A model generated the notes under the pieces. It was not told where the DNA came from. It did not search any database and worked only from the letters and a program-made list of their open reading frames with translations. A stretch of 58,758 nt of DNA. It comes from Alkalimonas sp. (GTDB lineage Bacteria > Pseudomonadota > Gammaproteobacteria > Enterobacterales > Alteromonadaceae). The stretch's first letter is position 1. Each line of letters opens with the position of its first letter. The position numbers were made by a program, and so were the translations under genes. Positions 46,573 through 56,002 of this stretch are shown here, one piece after another. Where the stretch lies: assembly GCF_020831925.1 (NCBI RefSeq), contig NZ_JAFIFQ010000020.1, positions 1 to 58,758 on the forward strand, read 5' to 3'.

Positions 46573-47733
46573 CTATTTTTGCAGGAATTCGCTCAGAACC
46601 TCGGCTACAGCCGGCATGCCAACCACGCCATCCAAATGCCCCCAGATGCCGGGAATTTCGTGGTACTCCACCTCTTTACCGGCCGCCTCCAGAGCTTGCT
46701 GGGTGGTACGACTCATCTGTGGCAGTAGCAGTTGATCGCCGCTAGCCGGTAGCAGCAGGGTACGGGCCTGTATCCGTTTCAAGGCTTCCTGCCAGTTGTC
46801 GCCCATGCCGGCACGAAACAGCTGGGAGGCACGCACCAGATACAGAATATGATTGGCATCCTGGTAGGCGGCTCGTAACGCGGCATGCTCACGCAGTTGC
46901 TGCCAGGCCGAAAAGCTGGCGCGAATATCCTGATGGGGTGCGGCATCGGTGTAAGGTGCCGGATAGCGCAGGTTGAAGCCGGTCGGGTAAACCGCATCCT
47001 GAATAATGTAGGATAAGGCCGTGATCAGGCCTTCAGTGGGTTGACCGGTGGCATAATAATCCCCATTGTTCCAGGCCGGGTCGGCTTTGATTGGGTAAGC
47101 CCAGCGCTCCAGCCGCACTGCAGCCCAGGCATCCATAAAGGCCGAGCCAATGACCGGCACCAATCGCTCCACCCGCTCCGGATAGCGGGTGGCCCACTCA
47201 ATGGCTTGAAAGGAGCCCATTGACGCGCCAATCACGGCGAACAGGCGTTCAATGCCGAGACTATCGAGCAGGGCTCTTTGCACTTCGACAAAATCACCGA
47301 TGGTGACCACCGGAAAATCCAACCCCCAGGGCTTGCCGGTCGCCGGGTTGATGGTAGCTGGCCCTGTGGTAATCACATTGGGATCAAATACATTGGCATT
47401 GACCAGGGTATCGACACTAATCACATAAAATCGATCGGTATCAATGGCTTTACCTGGCCCAATGATGTTGTCCCAATAGCCGGGCAGGGCATCCTCCTCG
47501 CTGTACTTGCCGGCGGCATGTGAGCTGCCGGAAAAAAAATGGGTAATTAAGATCACATTGTCTTTGGCTTCGTTCAGCTGGCCATAAGCCTCCCAGCCGA
47601 CCTGAACCGGTGCAATCAGCTGGCCGTTCTCGGTGGTAAACTCAGCAATTTCAAACCGCTGCTTTTCTACCAGCATGGCCTGTGCAAGACCACTGAACAA
47701 CAAAGCGCTAAAGAACAGTATCCGTAACAGCAT
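46573..47733 (-). CDS. Exported MetX-like alpha/beta hydrolase, putative esterase
   Basis: A 386-residue alpha/beta hydrolase of the homoserine O-acetyltransferase (MetX) fold, but with a signal peptide (MLLRILFFSALLFSGLAQA), so it acts outside the cytoplasm, where acetyl-CoA is absent; hydrolysis of an ester is then more likely than acetyl transfer. The triad is Ser171 (GASMGSFQ), Asp333 (SGDQLLLP) and His366 (WGHLDG). It resembles the group annotated as MetX-like putative esterases. Its start has AAGGAG and lies 11 bases after the GntP permease, so the two form an operon. Confidence 0.85.
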   Translation of the reverse strand: MLLRILFFSALLFSGLAQAMLVEKQRFEIAEFTTENGQLIAPVQVGWEAYGQLNEAKDNVILITHFFSGSSHAAGKYSEEDALPGYWDNIIGPGKAIDTDRFYVISVDTLVNANVFDPNVITTGPATINPATGKPWGLDFPVVTIGDFVEVQRALLDSLGIERLFAVIGASMGSFQAIEWATRYPERVERLVPVIGSAFMDAWAAVRLERWAYPIKADPAWNNGDYYATGQPTEGLITALSYIIQDAVYPTGFNLRYPAPYTDAAPHQDIRASFSAWQQLREHAALRAAYQDANHILYLVRASQLFRAGMGDNWQEALKRIQARTLLLPASGDQLLLPQMSRTTQQALEAAGKEVEYHEIPGIWGHLDGVVGMPAVAEVLSEFLQK

Positions 47734-47744
47734 GGGGTTTCTCC

Positions 47745-49046
47745 TTAAAATAACTGAAACAGGCCAATGGCGATAAAGACACCGACCAAAGGCACCAGTA
47801 CGCTGACGACAGCAACCGGCCAGTAGGCATTCTGGTGCGTTTCACCACAGATAGCACGGATGGTGGTGACCACATAGCCATTATGCGGCAAAGAATCGAG
47901 CGCGCCGGATGAAATCGCCACTACCCGGTGCAGCTGCTCCGGATCAACGCCACGATCCAGATAGGTTGGGGCGATTTCCGGTAGCGCTATGGCCTGGCCG
48001 CCAGAGGCCGAACCGGTCAGGCCTGCAATAGCACTGACTGCGACTGCTGCGCCAAGCAATTCTGGGCCTGGCAAATGGGTCATGTAATCCACCACGCCGG
48101 CAAAGGCCGGCGTTAACCGGGCTACGCTGCCAAAGCCCACCACAGCAGCGGTGTTGCCAATTGCCAGCAAGGCACCCAGCACACCTTCATTGGTGGCGGC
48201 CGCCGGATTGCGTAAAAACTTCATATTCAGCAGGTACAAACTGCTGACCCCGCCAGCCAGGGCAACAATCAGCGCTGCTTGCTGCAGGGATTCATGCAAA
48301 AAGAACGACAGTGTGAGCACCACTAACAGCGGGATAATACCAAAGATCGGATTAGGCAGACTGCGATCTTCGACCACAGGATCGCTGGCGCGCTGGATAA
48401 AGTGCTCGCCTTTGGCCACGGCTTTTCGAATCATCCACATCAGGCTCATGTAACCGCTGATGGCCATAATCACCGCTACCACCAGGCTGACTTCCCAGCC
48501 GGCATAGGGGGTGGTGCCAAGATAAGGGATTGGGATCCAGTTCTGAATTTCCGGTGAGCCGGCCGAGGTCATGGTAAAAGTGACTGAGCCAAGTGCCAGC
48601 GCTGCCGGTATAAAACGTCGGGGTAGGTTGGCACCTTTAAATAAACTAACTGCCATTGGGTAGGCAGAAAATGCCACCACAAAGACGCTGACGCCACCGT
48701 AGGTTAATACGGCACAGGCCATCACCACGGCCAGCACAGCCCGGGTATGGCCGATACGTTTGACAATGGCCAGCGCTACCGCATCGGCGGCACCGGTGTG
48801 CTCCATCAGCTTGCCGAACAAAGAGCCAAGCAAAAACATCAAAAACCAGGCGGCAACAAAACCGGAGAAGCCGGTCATGTAGCCATGGACAAAGTCCACT
48901 TTATTGGCGATATCCCAAAAAGGAATGCCATTGGTAGCGGCCACCAGCAAGGCACACAGTGGTGCGGTAATAAAGAGGTTGAAGCCGCGCATGGTTAACA
49001 CGATCAGCAGCAGCAACCCAAGGATCAAGCCGAATAACCCCAGCAT
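47745..49046 (-). CDS. GntP-family carboxylate permease
   Basis: Inner-membrane symporter of the GntP family (gluconate, hydroxybutyrate, citrate-like acids). From ATG 49046 (GAGGA upstream) it has 433 residues and about 12 helices, with GLTGSASGGQAIALPEIAPT and ISSGALDSLPHNGYVVT typical of the family, and TSAGSPEIQNWIP in the middle. The product shares an operon with the exported esterase and is divergent from a TonB receptor. Substrate not known; a hydroxy or short-chain acid is inferred. Confidence 0.88.
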   Translation of the reverse strand: MLGLFGLILGLLLLIVLTMRGFNLFITAPLCALLVAATNGIPFWDIANKVDFVHGYMTGFSGFVAAWFLMFLLGSLFGKLMEHTGAADAVALAIVKRIGHTRAVLAVVMACAVLTYGGVSVFVVAFSAYPMAVSLFKGANLPRRFIPAALALGSVTFTMTSAGSPEIQNWIPIPYLGTTPYAGWEVSLVVAVIMAISGYMSLMWMIRKAVAKGEHFIQRASDPVVEDRSLPNPIFGIIPLLVVLTLSFFLHESLQQAALIVALAGGVSSLYLLNMKFLRNPAAATNEGVLGALLAIGNTAAVVGFGSVARLTPAFAGVVDYMTHLPGPELLGAAVAVSAIAGLTGSASGGQAIALPEIAPTYLDRGVDPEQLHRVVAISSGALDSLPHNGYVVTTIRAICGETHQNAYWPVAVVSVLVPLVGVFIAIGLFQLF

Positions 49047-49058
49047 GCAAAATTCCTC

Positions 49059-49086
49059 GTTGTATTTTGATTCAGTGTGATACAAC
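49059..49086. promoter_or_regulatory. Inverted repeat in the GntP/TonB-receptor divergent region
   Basis: GTTGTAT (49059-49065) and ATACAAC (49080-49086) are exact inverted copies with a 14-base spacer, just upstream of the GntP ribosome site. Likely an operator for the shared control of the two divergent transcripts. Confidence 0.45.
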
Positions 49087-49181
49087 AACAGCAGTCAAGC
49101 CATAGTACTAAGGTACAGGTTAAAAATTCTGCATTTAGGCCTACAGTAGAAGCGTATTGTTAACGACTCAGCAGGAGAGCC

Positions 49182-51503
49182 ATGATGGCAACGAACGAAA
49201 AACTAAAAAACAGCACTGCAGCAAGACGGGGATTTACATTGAGCGCTTTGGCCTTGGCGGTCAGTACCGGATTGATAGCCACTGCTGCCATCGCAGCAGA
49301 CGACGAAAATGCCGCCGAGAGCGAGCTGCGGTTAGAGCGTATCGAAGTGACAGCGCGTCGCACGGTAGAAAACTTGCAGCGGGTGCCGGTGGCGGTGACC
49401 TCCATTGGTGAAGACGATATTCTGCAGCGTGGTTTATCCACCATCATTGAAGTGCAGCAGTTCTCACCCAATACCACCTTGCAGCAAAGCCGGGGTACCA
49501 ACTCCACCTTAACGGCTTTTATCCGTGGGGTGGGTCAGGAAGATCCGCTGTGGGGGTATGAGCCTGGTGTTGGTATTTACATTGATGATGTCTATGTTGC
49601 GCGGCCGCAAGGTGCTGTGCTGGACATTCTGAATATTGAACGGGTTGAAGTGCTGCGCGGCCCACAAGGCACGCTGTATGGTAAGAACACCATAGGCGGT
49701 GCTGTTAAATACGTCACCAAACAAATGACCGGCGATACCGAGTTTGCCATCAGTGGCACGGTCGGTAGTTTTAATCAGCGTGATGTAAAAGTGACGGGCC
49801 AATTGCCACTGATCCAGGATCAGCTCTATCTGGGAATCGGCTATGCCAATTTGCAACGTGATGGCTATGGTGAGTTTCTGATTTCTGATTTAGCCAATCA
49901 GGATAAAGAAAACTACAACAAAGACATCCAGGCCTTCCGTGCAACTTTGGAATATCGGCCGGCTGACAATTTCTTTATGCGACTGAGCTACGACAAGACC
50001 GATGATAAGTCGAACTCCAAAGGGGGCTTCCGCCTGCTGCCAAGCTTGCTGACTGATGCGCCGGTACCGGACAGTGTGTACGATTCGTACACCAGCTTGC
50101 CAACCTGGACCCGGGTAGAAACTGAAGGGATGAGCTTGTTGCTGGACTGGACTGTCAACGACAGCTTGAGCCTGAAATCCATTACGTCACGTCGTGAAAA
50201 CTACTCACCAGTAAATATCGACTTTGATAATACGCCACTGCGGATTTTCGATGTGCCTGCCATTTACGAAGATAAGTGGTTTACCCAGGAACTGCAGCTG
50301 AACTACCGTACCGACAACCTGAATCTGGTGTCTGGTTTGTATTACTATACTTCTGAATCTTGCGGTGTTTTTGATGCCATTCTGGAAGTGTTGGGGCAAA
50401 CCGCCTTTGGTACTCCGGGTTTAACCCGGGAAGTGGCTGGTTGCAGCGACAGCGATAGCAGTGCCGCCTATGCCCAGGGTTCCTACCAACTGAATGATCA
50501 GTGGTCGTTAACGGCAGGCCTGCGCTACACCAAGGACAAAAAAGATGCCCTGGTACGCAATGGTCTGATTTTTGATACCGTTTATCCGGAGTCCGGCTGG
50601 ATCCCGGGTTATGTGCGCCCGGATGGTTTGCAAACCCCGATAGTACTGGATGATAGCGCCAGCTGGAGCAAGTGGACGCCGAAACTGGGTGTCGAATTCC
50701 AATACAGTCAGGACACCATGTTTTTTGCCAGTTTTAGTCAGGGTTTTAAATCCGGTACCTTTAATCCCCGGGCCGAAAGAGCGGAGCCTGCAGCCAACCC
50801 GGAAGATGTGCTGTCGTACGAAATTGGCATGAAAAGCGATTTAACCAATACCTTCCGTCTGAACGCCACCCTGTTTATGCTGGACCATAAAGATCGTCAG
50901 TACATCTCGGTGATCCCGGATCCAAATGACGCTTCGGTGCTGAATCAGCGACTGGGTAACGTTGGTCAGTCCGATGCCACCGGTGCCGAGTTTGAATTTA
51001 CCTGGATGGCCAGCCGTAACTTGCAAGTCTATGGCAGCTTGGGCTTGATTGATGCGAAGTTTAAAAATGTGTTTAGCTTTGATCCAAGCACAGGTGGTCA
51101 GGTAGACATTACCGATAGCTTTGTGGTGACCAATACGCCGAAAACCACTGCGAATCTGGGGTTTAGCTACGAAATGCAGCTGGCATCCGGTGGTGATCTG
51201 ATTTTTAACGGCAACTACCATTACCGCAGCAAGTACGCGCTGACCGAGCTGAACAATCTGTTGGAGCAGAGCAGCTATGGCCTGCTGAATCTGTCGGTGA
51301 ATTGGTTGAGTGCTGATGGCCACTGGACGGTTGGTCTGCATGGTAAAAACCTGACCGACAAGCAGTATCTGGTGGGGAACTATGCCTTTATCTCGGTGGC
51401 GGATGATGGCAGCTTTGTGCCAGGCTTGGGCGGTGACAACACCCTGATTGGCTATTATGATGCGCCTCGCACCATCAGTCTGACCGTGGGTTACCGCTTC
51501 TAA
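49182..51503 (+). CDS. TonB-dependent receptor, full length
   Basis: Outer-membrane active importer, 773 residues. A signal peptide (ending AATAAIAA) is followed by the plug (LERIEVTARRTVENLQRVPV; RGPQGTLYGKNTIGGAVKYV) to about residue 180 and a 22-strand-type barrel ending VGYRF. CAGGAG precedes the ATG pair at 49182/49185. Not preceded by a Fur box. The divergent GntP-esterase operon and the next response regulator suggest a non-iron organic substrate. Confidence 0.94.
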   Translation: MMATNEKLKNSTAARRGFTLSALALAVSTGLIATAAIAADDENAAESELRLERIEVTARRTVENLQRVPVAVTSIGEDDILQRGLSTIIEVQQFSPNTTLQQSRGTNSTLTAFIRGVGQEDPLWGYEPGVGIYIDDVYVARPQGAVLDILNIERVEVLRGPQGTLYGKNTIGGAVKYVTKQMTGDTEFAISGTVGSFNQRDVKVTGQLPLIQDQLYLGIGYANLQRDGYGEFLISDLANQDKENYNKDIQAFRATLEYRPADNFFMRLSYDKTDDKSNSKGGFRLLPSLLTDAPVPDSVYDSYTSLPTWTRVETEGMSLLLDWTVNDSLSLKSITSRRENYSPVNIDFDNTPLRIFDVPAIYEDKWFTQELQLNYRTDNLNLVSGLYYYTSESCGVFDAILEVLGQTAFGTPGLTREVAGCSDSDSSAAYAQGSYQLNDQWSLTAGLRYTKDKKDALVRNGLIFDTVYPESGWIPGYVRPDGLQTPIVLDDSASWSKWTPKLGVEFQYSQDTMFFASFSQGFKSGTFNPRAERAEPAANPEDVLSYEIGMKSDLTNTFRLNATLFMLDHKDRQYISVIPDPNDASVLNQRLGNVGQSDATGAEFEFTWMASRNLQVYGSLGLIDAKFKNVFSFDPSTGGQVDITDSFVVTNTPKTTANLGFSYEMQLASGGDLIFNGNYHYRSKYALTELNNLLEQSSYGLLNLSVNWLSADGHWTVGLHGKNLTDKQYLVGNYAFISVADDGSFVPGLGGDNTLIGYYDAPRTISLTVGYRF

Positions 51504-51514
51504 GACAGCAACGA

Positions 51515-51550
51515 TGGCCGGAACTGTACTCCGAAGGGCAGTTCCGGCTA
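51515..51550 (+). terminator. Hairpin between TonB receptor and response regulator
   Basis: GCCGGAACTG and CAGTTCCGGC form a perfect ten-pair stem, extended by a G-U and a T-A pair, with a 12-base loop. There is no T-run. It probably ends or stabilises the receptor mRNA, with partial read-through to the regulator 41 bases later. Confidence 0.5.
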
Positions 51551-51591
51551 TGATAGCTACCACCTTCGCCTACTCTGAATCAAGAGCTGCC

Positions 51592-52242
51592 ATGATTGCC
51601 ATCATTGCTGATGACCACCCGTTGTTTCGTGTTGCCCTGTCACAGGCCGCCCAAACCATTTTAGGCGACCAGGCGCTTTTGCTGCAGGCCGAGAATATGG
51701 AGCGGGTCTGGGCTTTATTGCGCCAGCACCCGGATACCAGCTTGATTTTCCTCGATTTGAAAATGCCTGGCGCCGATGGTTTTGCTGGGTTAACGGCCTT
51801 GCGCACCGAGTACCCGGATGTGACCGTGCTGATGGTGTCGGCAGTGGAGGAGCCGGCAGTGATCAAGCAGGCGATGCAACTGGGTGCGGCTGCCTATGTG
51901 CCCAAGTCAGCACCGCTGGAGCTGATGTCGGCTGCCATCGATGCTGTGCAGCAGGGCGATACCTGGTTACCTGCCGAGCTTAGCCAGGAAGTGGCCGATG
52001 CTACCAGTCTGATCGATGATGATTTTGCCAACCGGCTGGAGCAACTAACGCCGCAGCAGTTTCGGGTACTGAAGATGATCGCCGATGGTTTATTAAACAA
52101 GCAAATCGCTTATGAGATGACTGTGCAGGAAACCACCATCAAACAGCATGTGTCGGCGATTTTGCGCAAGCTCAATGTCAATAACCGCACCCAGGCGGGT
52201 ATTTTATTCGAAAAGCTCAAGCTGCCTGACAGTCATTCCTGA
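51592..52242 (+). CDS. LuxR/NarL-type response regulator (CrbR/ErdR-like)
   Basis: Two-component regulator of 216 residues: receiver domain with acidic pair DDHP, phospho-acceptor Asp55 (LIFLDLKMPG) and Lys in YVPKSA, then a LuxR-type HTH (LTPQQFRVLKMIADGLLNKQ; TTIKQHVSAILRKLNV). ATG 51592 has AGAG nearby; the frame from 51514 begins inside the hairpin and is rejected. It is near aceA and, 5.2 kb on, a PAS-HK-receiver kinase of the acetate-switch type, so it may be their partner. Pairing is inference. Confidence 0.85.
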   Translation: MIAIIADDHPLFRVALSQAAQTILGDQALLLQAENMERVWALLRQHPDTSLIFLDLKMPGADGFAGLTALRTEYPDVTVLMVSAVEEPAVIKQAMQLGAAAYVPKSAPLELMSAAIDAVQQGDTWLPAELSQEVADATSLIDDDFANRLEQLTPQQFRVLKMIADGLLNKQIAYEMTVQETTIKQHVSAILRKLNVNNRTQAGILFEKLKLPDSHS

Positions 52243-52574
52243 TATTCTTACAATCAATGCCAGTGATGCCATGCATTCGCCAAAGTTATGAGAATGGTCC
52301 CTTTTCACGGTAAAAATGCTGTCCCAGACCGCCGTTGCTTTGCCTGAGCTGTGCTCAACGACATGGTTCCAAGAGGATTGCGCCTACTGCTCTTTACTTT
52401 TTTTATTAAATATCAGATGGTTGCTGTATCTTTGGCGGGTGCGGCCCAAAGGCTTTACATCACTTTAGGCCCATATCCTTAGTGAATGTCAAAGATGGTA
52501 TTTATTGATTTCATTTATGGTTCATTCAGGGCTAGATTAAAATCACAACAGCCAAAAGCCCTGAGGAAGATCCC
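52243..52574. other. Intergenic region before aceA
   Basis: This 332-base gap holds no convincing gene. It includes an imperfect inverted repeat GGCCCAAAG/CTTTAGGCC at 52443-52471 (eight of nine pairs, 11-base spacer), AT-rich stretches and GAGGAAG as the aceA ribosome site. A TAAAAT at 52538-52543 could be a -10, but no good -35 was found. No clear terminator for the response regulator. Confidence 0.5.
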
Positions 52575-54167
52575 ATGACTTACCAAAGCACCCTGGACCA
52601 ATTCGCCACCCTGATCGGCAGCAAAGACAGCAGCTGGCAGGAAATCAGCCCGGAATATGCGGCTCGTATGGCGCTGCAAAACCGTTTTCAGACCGGGCTG
52701 GATATTGCCCGTTACACCGCGGGCATTATGCGCCAGGACATGGCCGACTATGATGCTGATAGCAGTCAGTACACCCAGTCGCTGGGCTGCTGGCACGGCT
52801 TTATCGGCCAGCAAAAGATGATTGCCATCAAAAAGCATTTTGGCAATACCAATAAAAAGTACCTGTACCTGTCTGGCTGGATGATCGCAGCACTGCGCTC
52901 TGAGTTCGGCCCATTGCCGGATCAGTCGATGCATGAAAAAACCGCTGTACCCATGCTGATTGAGGAACTCTATACCTTCTTACGCCAGGCCGATGCCCGT
53001 GAGCTGGGCGGCTTGTTCCGTCAGCTGGATGCGGCCAAAGACGCTGGCGATGCTGCCAAAGCCGCTGAGCTGCAACAGCAGATCGACAACCACCAAACCC
53101 ATATCGTGCCCATCATTGCCGATATCGATGCCGGTTTTGGCAATGAAGAAGCCACTTACCTGCTGGCGAAGAAAATGATTGAAGCCGGTGCTTGCTGCAT
53201 TCAGATTGAAAACCAGGTGTCGGACGAAAAACAATGCGGTCACCAGGATGGCAAGGTAACGGTGCCACACGCTGACTTCTTGGCGAAAATCCGCGCGGTG
53301 CGTTACGCCTTCTTAGAGCTGGGTGTGCCGGATGGTGTGATTGTGGCCCGCACCGACTCGTTGGGTGCCGGTCTGACCAAGCAAATTGCTGTCACCAAAG
53401 AGCCGGGCGATCTGGGCGATCTGTACAACAGCTTTCTGGATGGCGACTACGTGCAAAGCGCCGATGACATTGCCAATGGCGATGTGGTAGTCAAAGCCAA
53501 CGGCAAGTTGTTAAAGCCAAAGCGTCTGGCCAGTGGTCTGTTCCAGTTCCGCCCAGGCAGCGGCGAAGATCGGGTGGTGTTGGATTGCATCACTTCGTTG
53601 CAGCACGGTGCCGACTTGCTGTGGATTGAAACCGAAAAACCGCATGTGGGTCAAATCGCTGCCATGGTGAACCGGATCCGCGAAGTAGTGCCCAATGCCA
53701 AGCTGGTGTACAACAACAGCCCATCCTTCAACTGGACGCTGAACTTCCGTCAGCAGGTGTTCGATGGCTGGCAGCAGGAAGGCAAAGATGTGTCGGCTTA
53801 TGATCGCGCTAAACTGATGAGCGCTGAGTACGATGCTACTGAGCTGGCGATTGAAGCCGACCGCCGTATTCAGACCTTCCAGGCCGATGGTGCCCGTGAG
53901 GCCGGAATTTTCCACCACCTGATCACCTTGCCTACCTACCACACGGCAGCCCTTTCGACCGATAACCTGGCGAAAGAGTACTTTGGTGAGGCTGGCATGC
54001 TGGGTTATGTCGAGGGCGTGCAGCGCAAAGAAATCCGTCAGGGTATTGCCTGTGTCAAGCACCAGAATATGGCCGGTTCGGATATGGGCGACGATCACAA
54101 AGAGTACTTCTCCGGTGATGCGGCGTTAAAAGCATCCGGTAAAGACAATACCATGAACCAGTTCTAG
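52575..54167 (+). CDS. aceA: Isocitrate lyase, long form
   Basis: Glyoxylate-cycle enzyme splitting isocitrate to succinate and glyoxylate, needed for growth on acetate and fatty acids. The 530-residue length is the longer form known from Pseudomonas aeruginosa (531). The catalytic signature reads KQCGH with Cys221; substrate and metal segments IVPIIADIDAGFGNEEATYL and VYNNSPSFNW are present. Malate synthase (aceB/glcB) is not adjacent, unlike E. coli. Followed by a strong terminator. Confidence 0.96.
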   Translation: MTYQSTLDQFATLIGSKDSSWQEISPEYAARMALQNRFQTGLDIARYTAGIMRQDMADYDADSSQYTQSLGCWHGFIGQQKMIAIKKHFGNTNKKYLYLSGWMIAALRSEFGPLPDQSMHEKTAVPMLIEELYTFLRQADARELGGLFRQLDAAKDAGDAAKAAELQQQIDNHQTHIVPIIADIDAGFGNEEATYLLAKKMIEAGACCIQIENQVSDEKQCGHQDGKVTVPHADFLAKIRAVRYAFLELGVPDGVIVARTDSLGAGLTKQIAVTKEPGDLGDLYNSFLDGDYVQSADDIANGDVVVKANGKLLKPKRLASGLFQFRPGSGEDRVVLDCITSLQHGADLLWIETEKPHVGQIAAMVNRIREVVPNAKLVYNNSPSFNWTLNFRQQVFDGWQQEGKDVSAYDRAKLMSAEYDATELAIEADRRIQTFQADGAREAGIFHHLITLPTYHTAALSTDNLAKEYFGEAGMLGYVEGVQRKEIRQGIACVKHQNMAGSDMGDDHKEYFSGDAALKASGKDNTMNQF

Positions 54168-54193
54168 TTTTGGCCTTGGTTGGGGCTTTGATT

Positions 54194-54219
54194 GGGCAGC
54201 TTTCGGGCTGCCCTTTTTT
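54194..54219 (+). terminator. Intrinsic terminator of aceA
   Basis: GGGCAGC pairs with GCTGCCC around TTTCGG, then six T. It ends ten bases before the stop of the convergent amidase gene. Confidence 0.9.
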
Positions 54220-54228
54220 ATGGGCGTG

Positions 54229-55779
54229 TTATTTACTGGTTGGCTTTTTCTCACTGCTCTGTGCTGACGGCGTCGCTAAAAAAGCAGGTTGGCGATAGGC
54301 ATCTAGTTGTTGCTCCAGTAGCTGCGCCAGTGCCAGTAGCTCGGGTTCGCTCCAGGGGCTGCCAATCAGACTGACGCCCAGCGGGAAAGGGCCACTAAAA
54401 CCAGCCGGCAGGTTGATGGACGGATAGCCAGCCACAGCGGCGGCGGTTGAGGTGCCAAAGTTGAATTGATCGCCTTGCTGGTGGTCAATGGGCCAGGCGG
54501 GGCCATAAGAGGGTAAAATAATAGCGCTGGCGCTGGTCAAATGCTCGTCGAGCAGAGCTTCAGCCAGCTCACGACTTTGTGCCAGTGCTTTTTGATAATA
54601 AGGCGCCTGTTCACTCAGATTAACCGCTGCAGCCTGTTGCAAGTACTCCTGACCAAAAAATGCCAGCGCTTCTTCCCCTTTGGCATGATTAAAATCGACA
54701 ATGCCTTGCAGACTGTTCACCGGTGCCGGCACGTTAAAATCACGCAGCCACTGCTCTAAATCGCGTTTGTATTCATACACCAACACTTCCAGCTCGCTCT
54801 GATAAAGCTCTGCCGGCACCTGCCAGGCATCCACTTGCTGCACGGCAATACCAGCGGCTAACAGCTGCTCGACCAACTGATCCAGCATAGGACCAATCGC
54901 TTCGTCTCTATCGTCATAAGCCCTGATCACCACTACCTGCTGAGTTGCAGCTGCTTGCTGGCTGGCTGCACTCAAGGGAATGGCAAACTGCTGTTTGGCT
55001 TCGGCGGTTAGCATGGCATCCAGCAGCAGGGCTGCATCGTATACTTTGCGGGACATTGGCCCAGCAATGTCCTGCGCACTGGCAATAGGAATAATGCCAT
55101 GGCCGGACACGCTGCCACGAGTGGGTTTGATGCCCACCACGCCATTCATGGCTGCCGGGCAAATGATGGAGCCATCGGTTTCAGTACCCACCGCCAGTAA
55201 AACGAAATCGGCGGCAACGGCTACCGCCGAGCCCGAGCTGGAACCGCAAGGGGTGTGACTGAGTACATGCGGGTTTCGGGTTTGGCCACCTAAAGCCGAC
55301 CAACCGCTGGCCGAGCCGGTACCACGAAAGTTGGCCCATTCCGATAAATTGGTTTTGGCCAGGATCACAGCTCCGGCTGCCCGCAGTTGCGCCACCAGTT
55401 CGGCATCTTGTTCGGTGACAAAGCCTTGCAATGCCAAGGCTCCTGCAGTGGTTGGCATGCTATCGGCAGTGGCGATATTGGCTTTAAGCACCACGGGCAG
55501 ACCATGCAACGGTGATAACGCTTTACCAGCAGAGCGCTCTTGGTCACGCTTGCGGGCAATGGCCAGAGCATCCGGGTTGATATCGATGATGGCGGCCAGC
55601 TGATGACCTTGCTGATTGTGCTGCTCAATTTGATTTAGGTAATGCTGAACCAGTTGCTCACTGCTCAGGCTGCCATCCTTAAGTGCTTGTTGGGCGCTTT
55701 TGGCGTCCAGCCATGCCGGGTCGATGGCCGCTTGCAGTGGCAGGGCAGCACAAAGTAACAGGGGGATCAAAGCTTTCAT
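54229..55779 (-). CDS. Exported amidase-signature family hydrolase
   Basis: A 516-residue amidase of the amidase signature family with a signal peptide (MKALIPLLLCAALPLQA), so periplasmic or secreted. The Ser-cisSer-Lys triad is present: Lys99 in LPVVLKANI, cis-Ser in the run 180-182 of CGSSSGSAVAV and nucleophile Ser204 in ETDGSIICPA. ATG 55779 has GAGG upstream; the longer frame from 55812 is not needed. Substrate unknown; peptide or aryl amides are possible. Monocistronic. Confidence 0.92.
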   Translation of the reverse strand: MKALIPLLLCAALPLQAAIDPAWLDAKSAQQALKDGSLSSEQLVQHYLNQIEQHNQQGHQLAAIIDINPDALAIARKRDQERSAGKALSPLHGLPVVLKANIATADSMPTTAGALALQGFVTEQDAELVAQLRAAGAVILAKTNLSEWANFRGTGSASGWSALGGQTRNPHVLSHTPCGSSSGSAVAVAADFVLLAVGTETDGSIICPAAMNGVVGIKPTRGSVSGHGIIPIASAQDIAGPMSRKVYDAALLLDAMLTAEAKQQFAIPLSAASQQAAATQQVVVIRAYDDRDEAIGPMLDQLVEQLLAAGIAVQQVDAWQVPAELYQSELEVLVYEYKRDLEQWLRDFNVPAPVNSLQGIVDFNHAKGEEALAFFGQEYLQQAAAVNLSEQAPYYQKALAQSRELAEALLDEHLTSASAIILPSYGPAWPIDHQQGDQFNFGTSTAAAVAGYPSINLPAGFSGPFPLGVSLIGSPWSEPELLALAQLLEQQLDAYRQPAFLATPSAQSSEKKPTSK

Positions 55780-56002
55780 AGATGGCCTCGTTTTATAGAA
55801 AAAAATCAGCATATGTTAGCTTCTCGCCAAACACCAGATGTGGCGTGAAATCAAGCACTGGTTTGCTCGTAGCAATAAAAATACGGGGCAGGGTTGTTCA
55901 GATCCCAATAAAGCGAGCTAAAAGCAAATCAGGATTATCCGAATTTTGTGGTCAAAAATGCTACCATACCAACAATATGCGGATAGCTGTCAGGGGGCTG
56001 GG

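Noticed and set aside
50841-51563. Open frame of 240 codons on the minus strand inside the TonB receptor
   Set aside because: Antisense shadow of a barrel gene; no recognisable domain, and it would run into the receptor's hairpin.
53511-54098. Open frame of 195 codons antisense to aceA
   Set aside because: High-GC third-position shadow of a strongly conserved gene; no motif.
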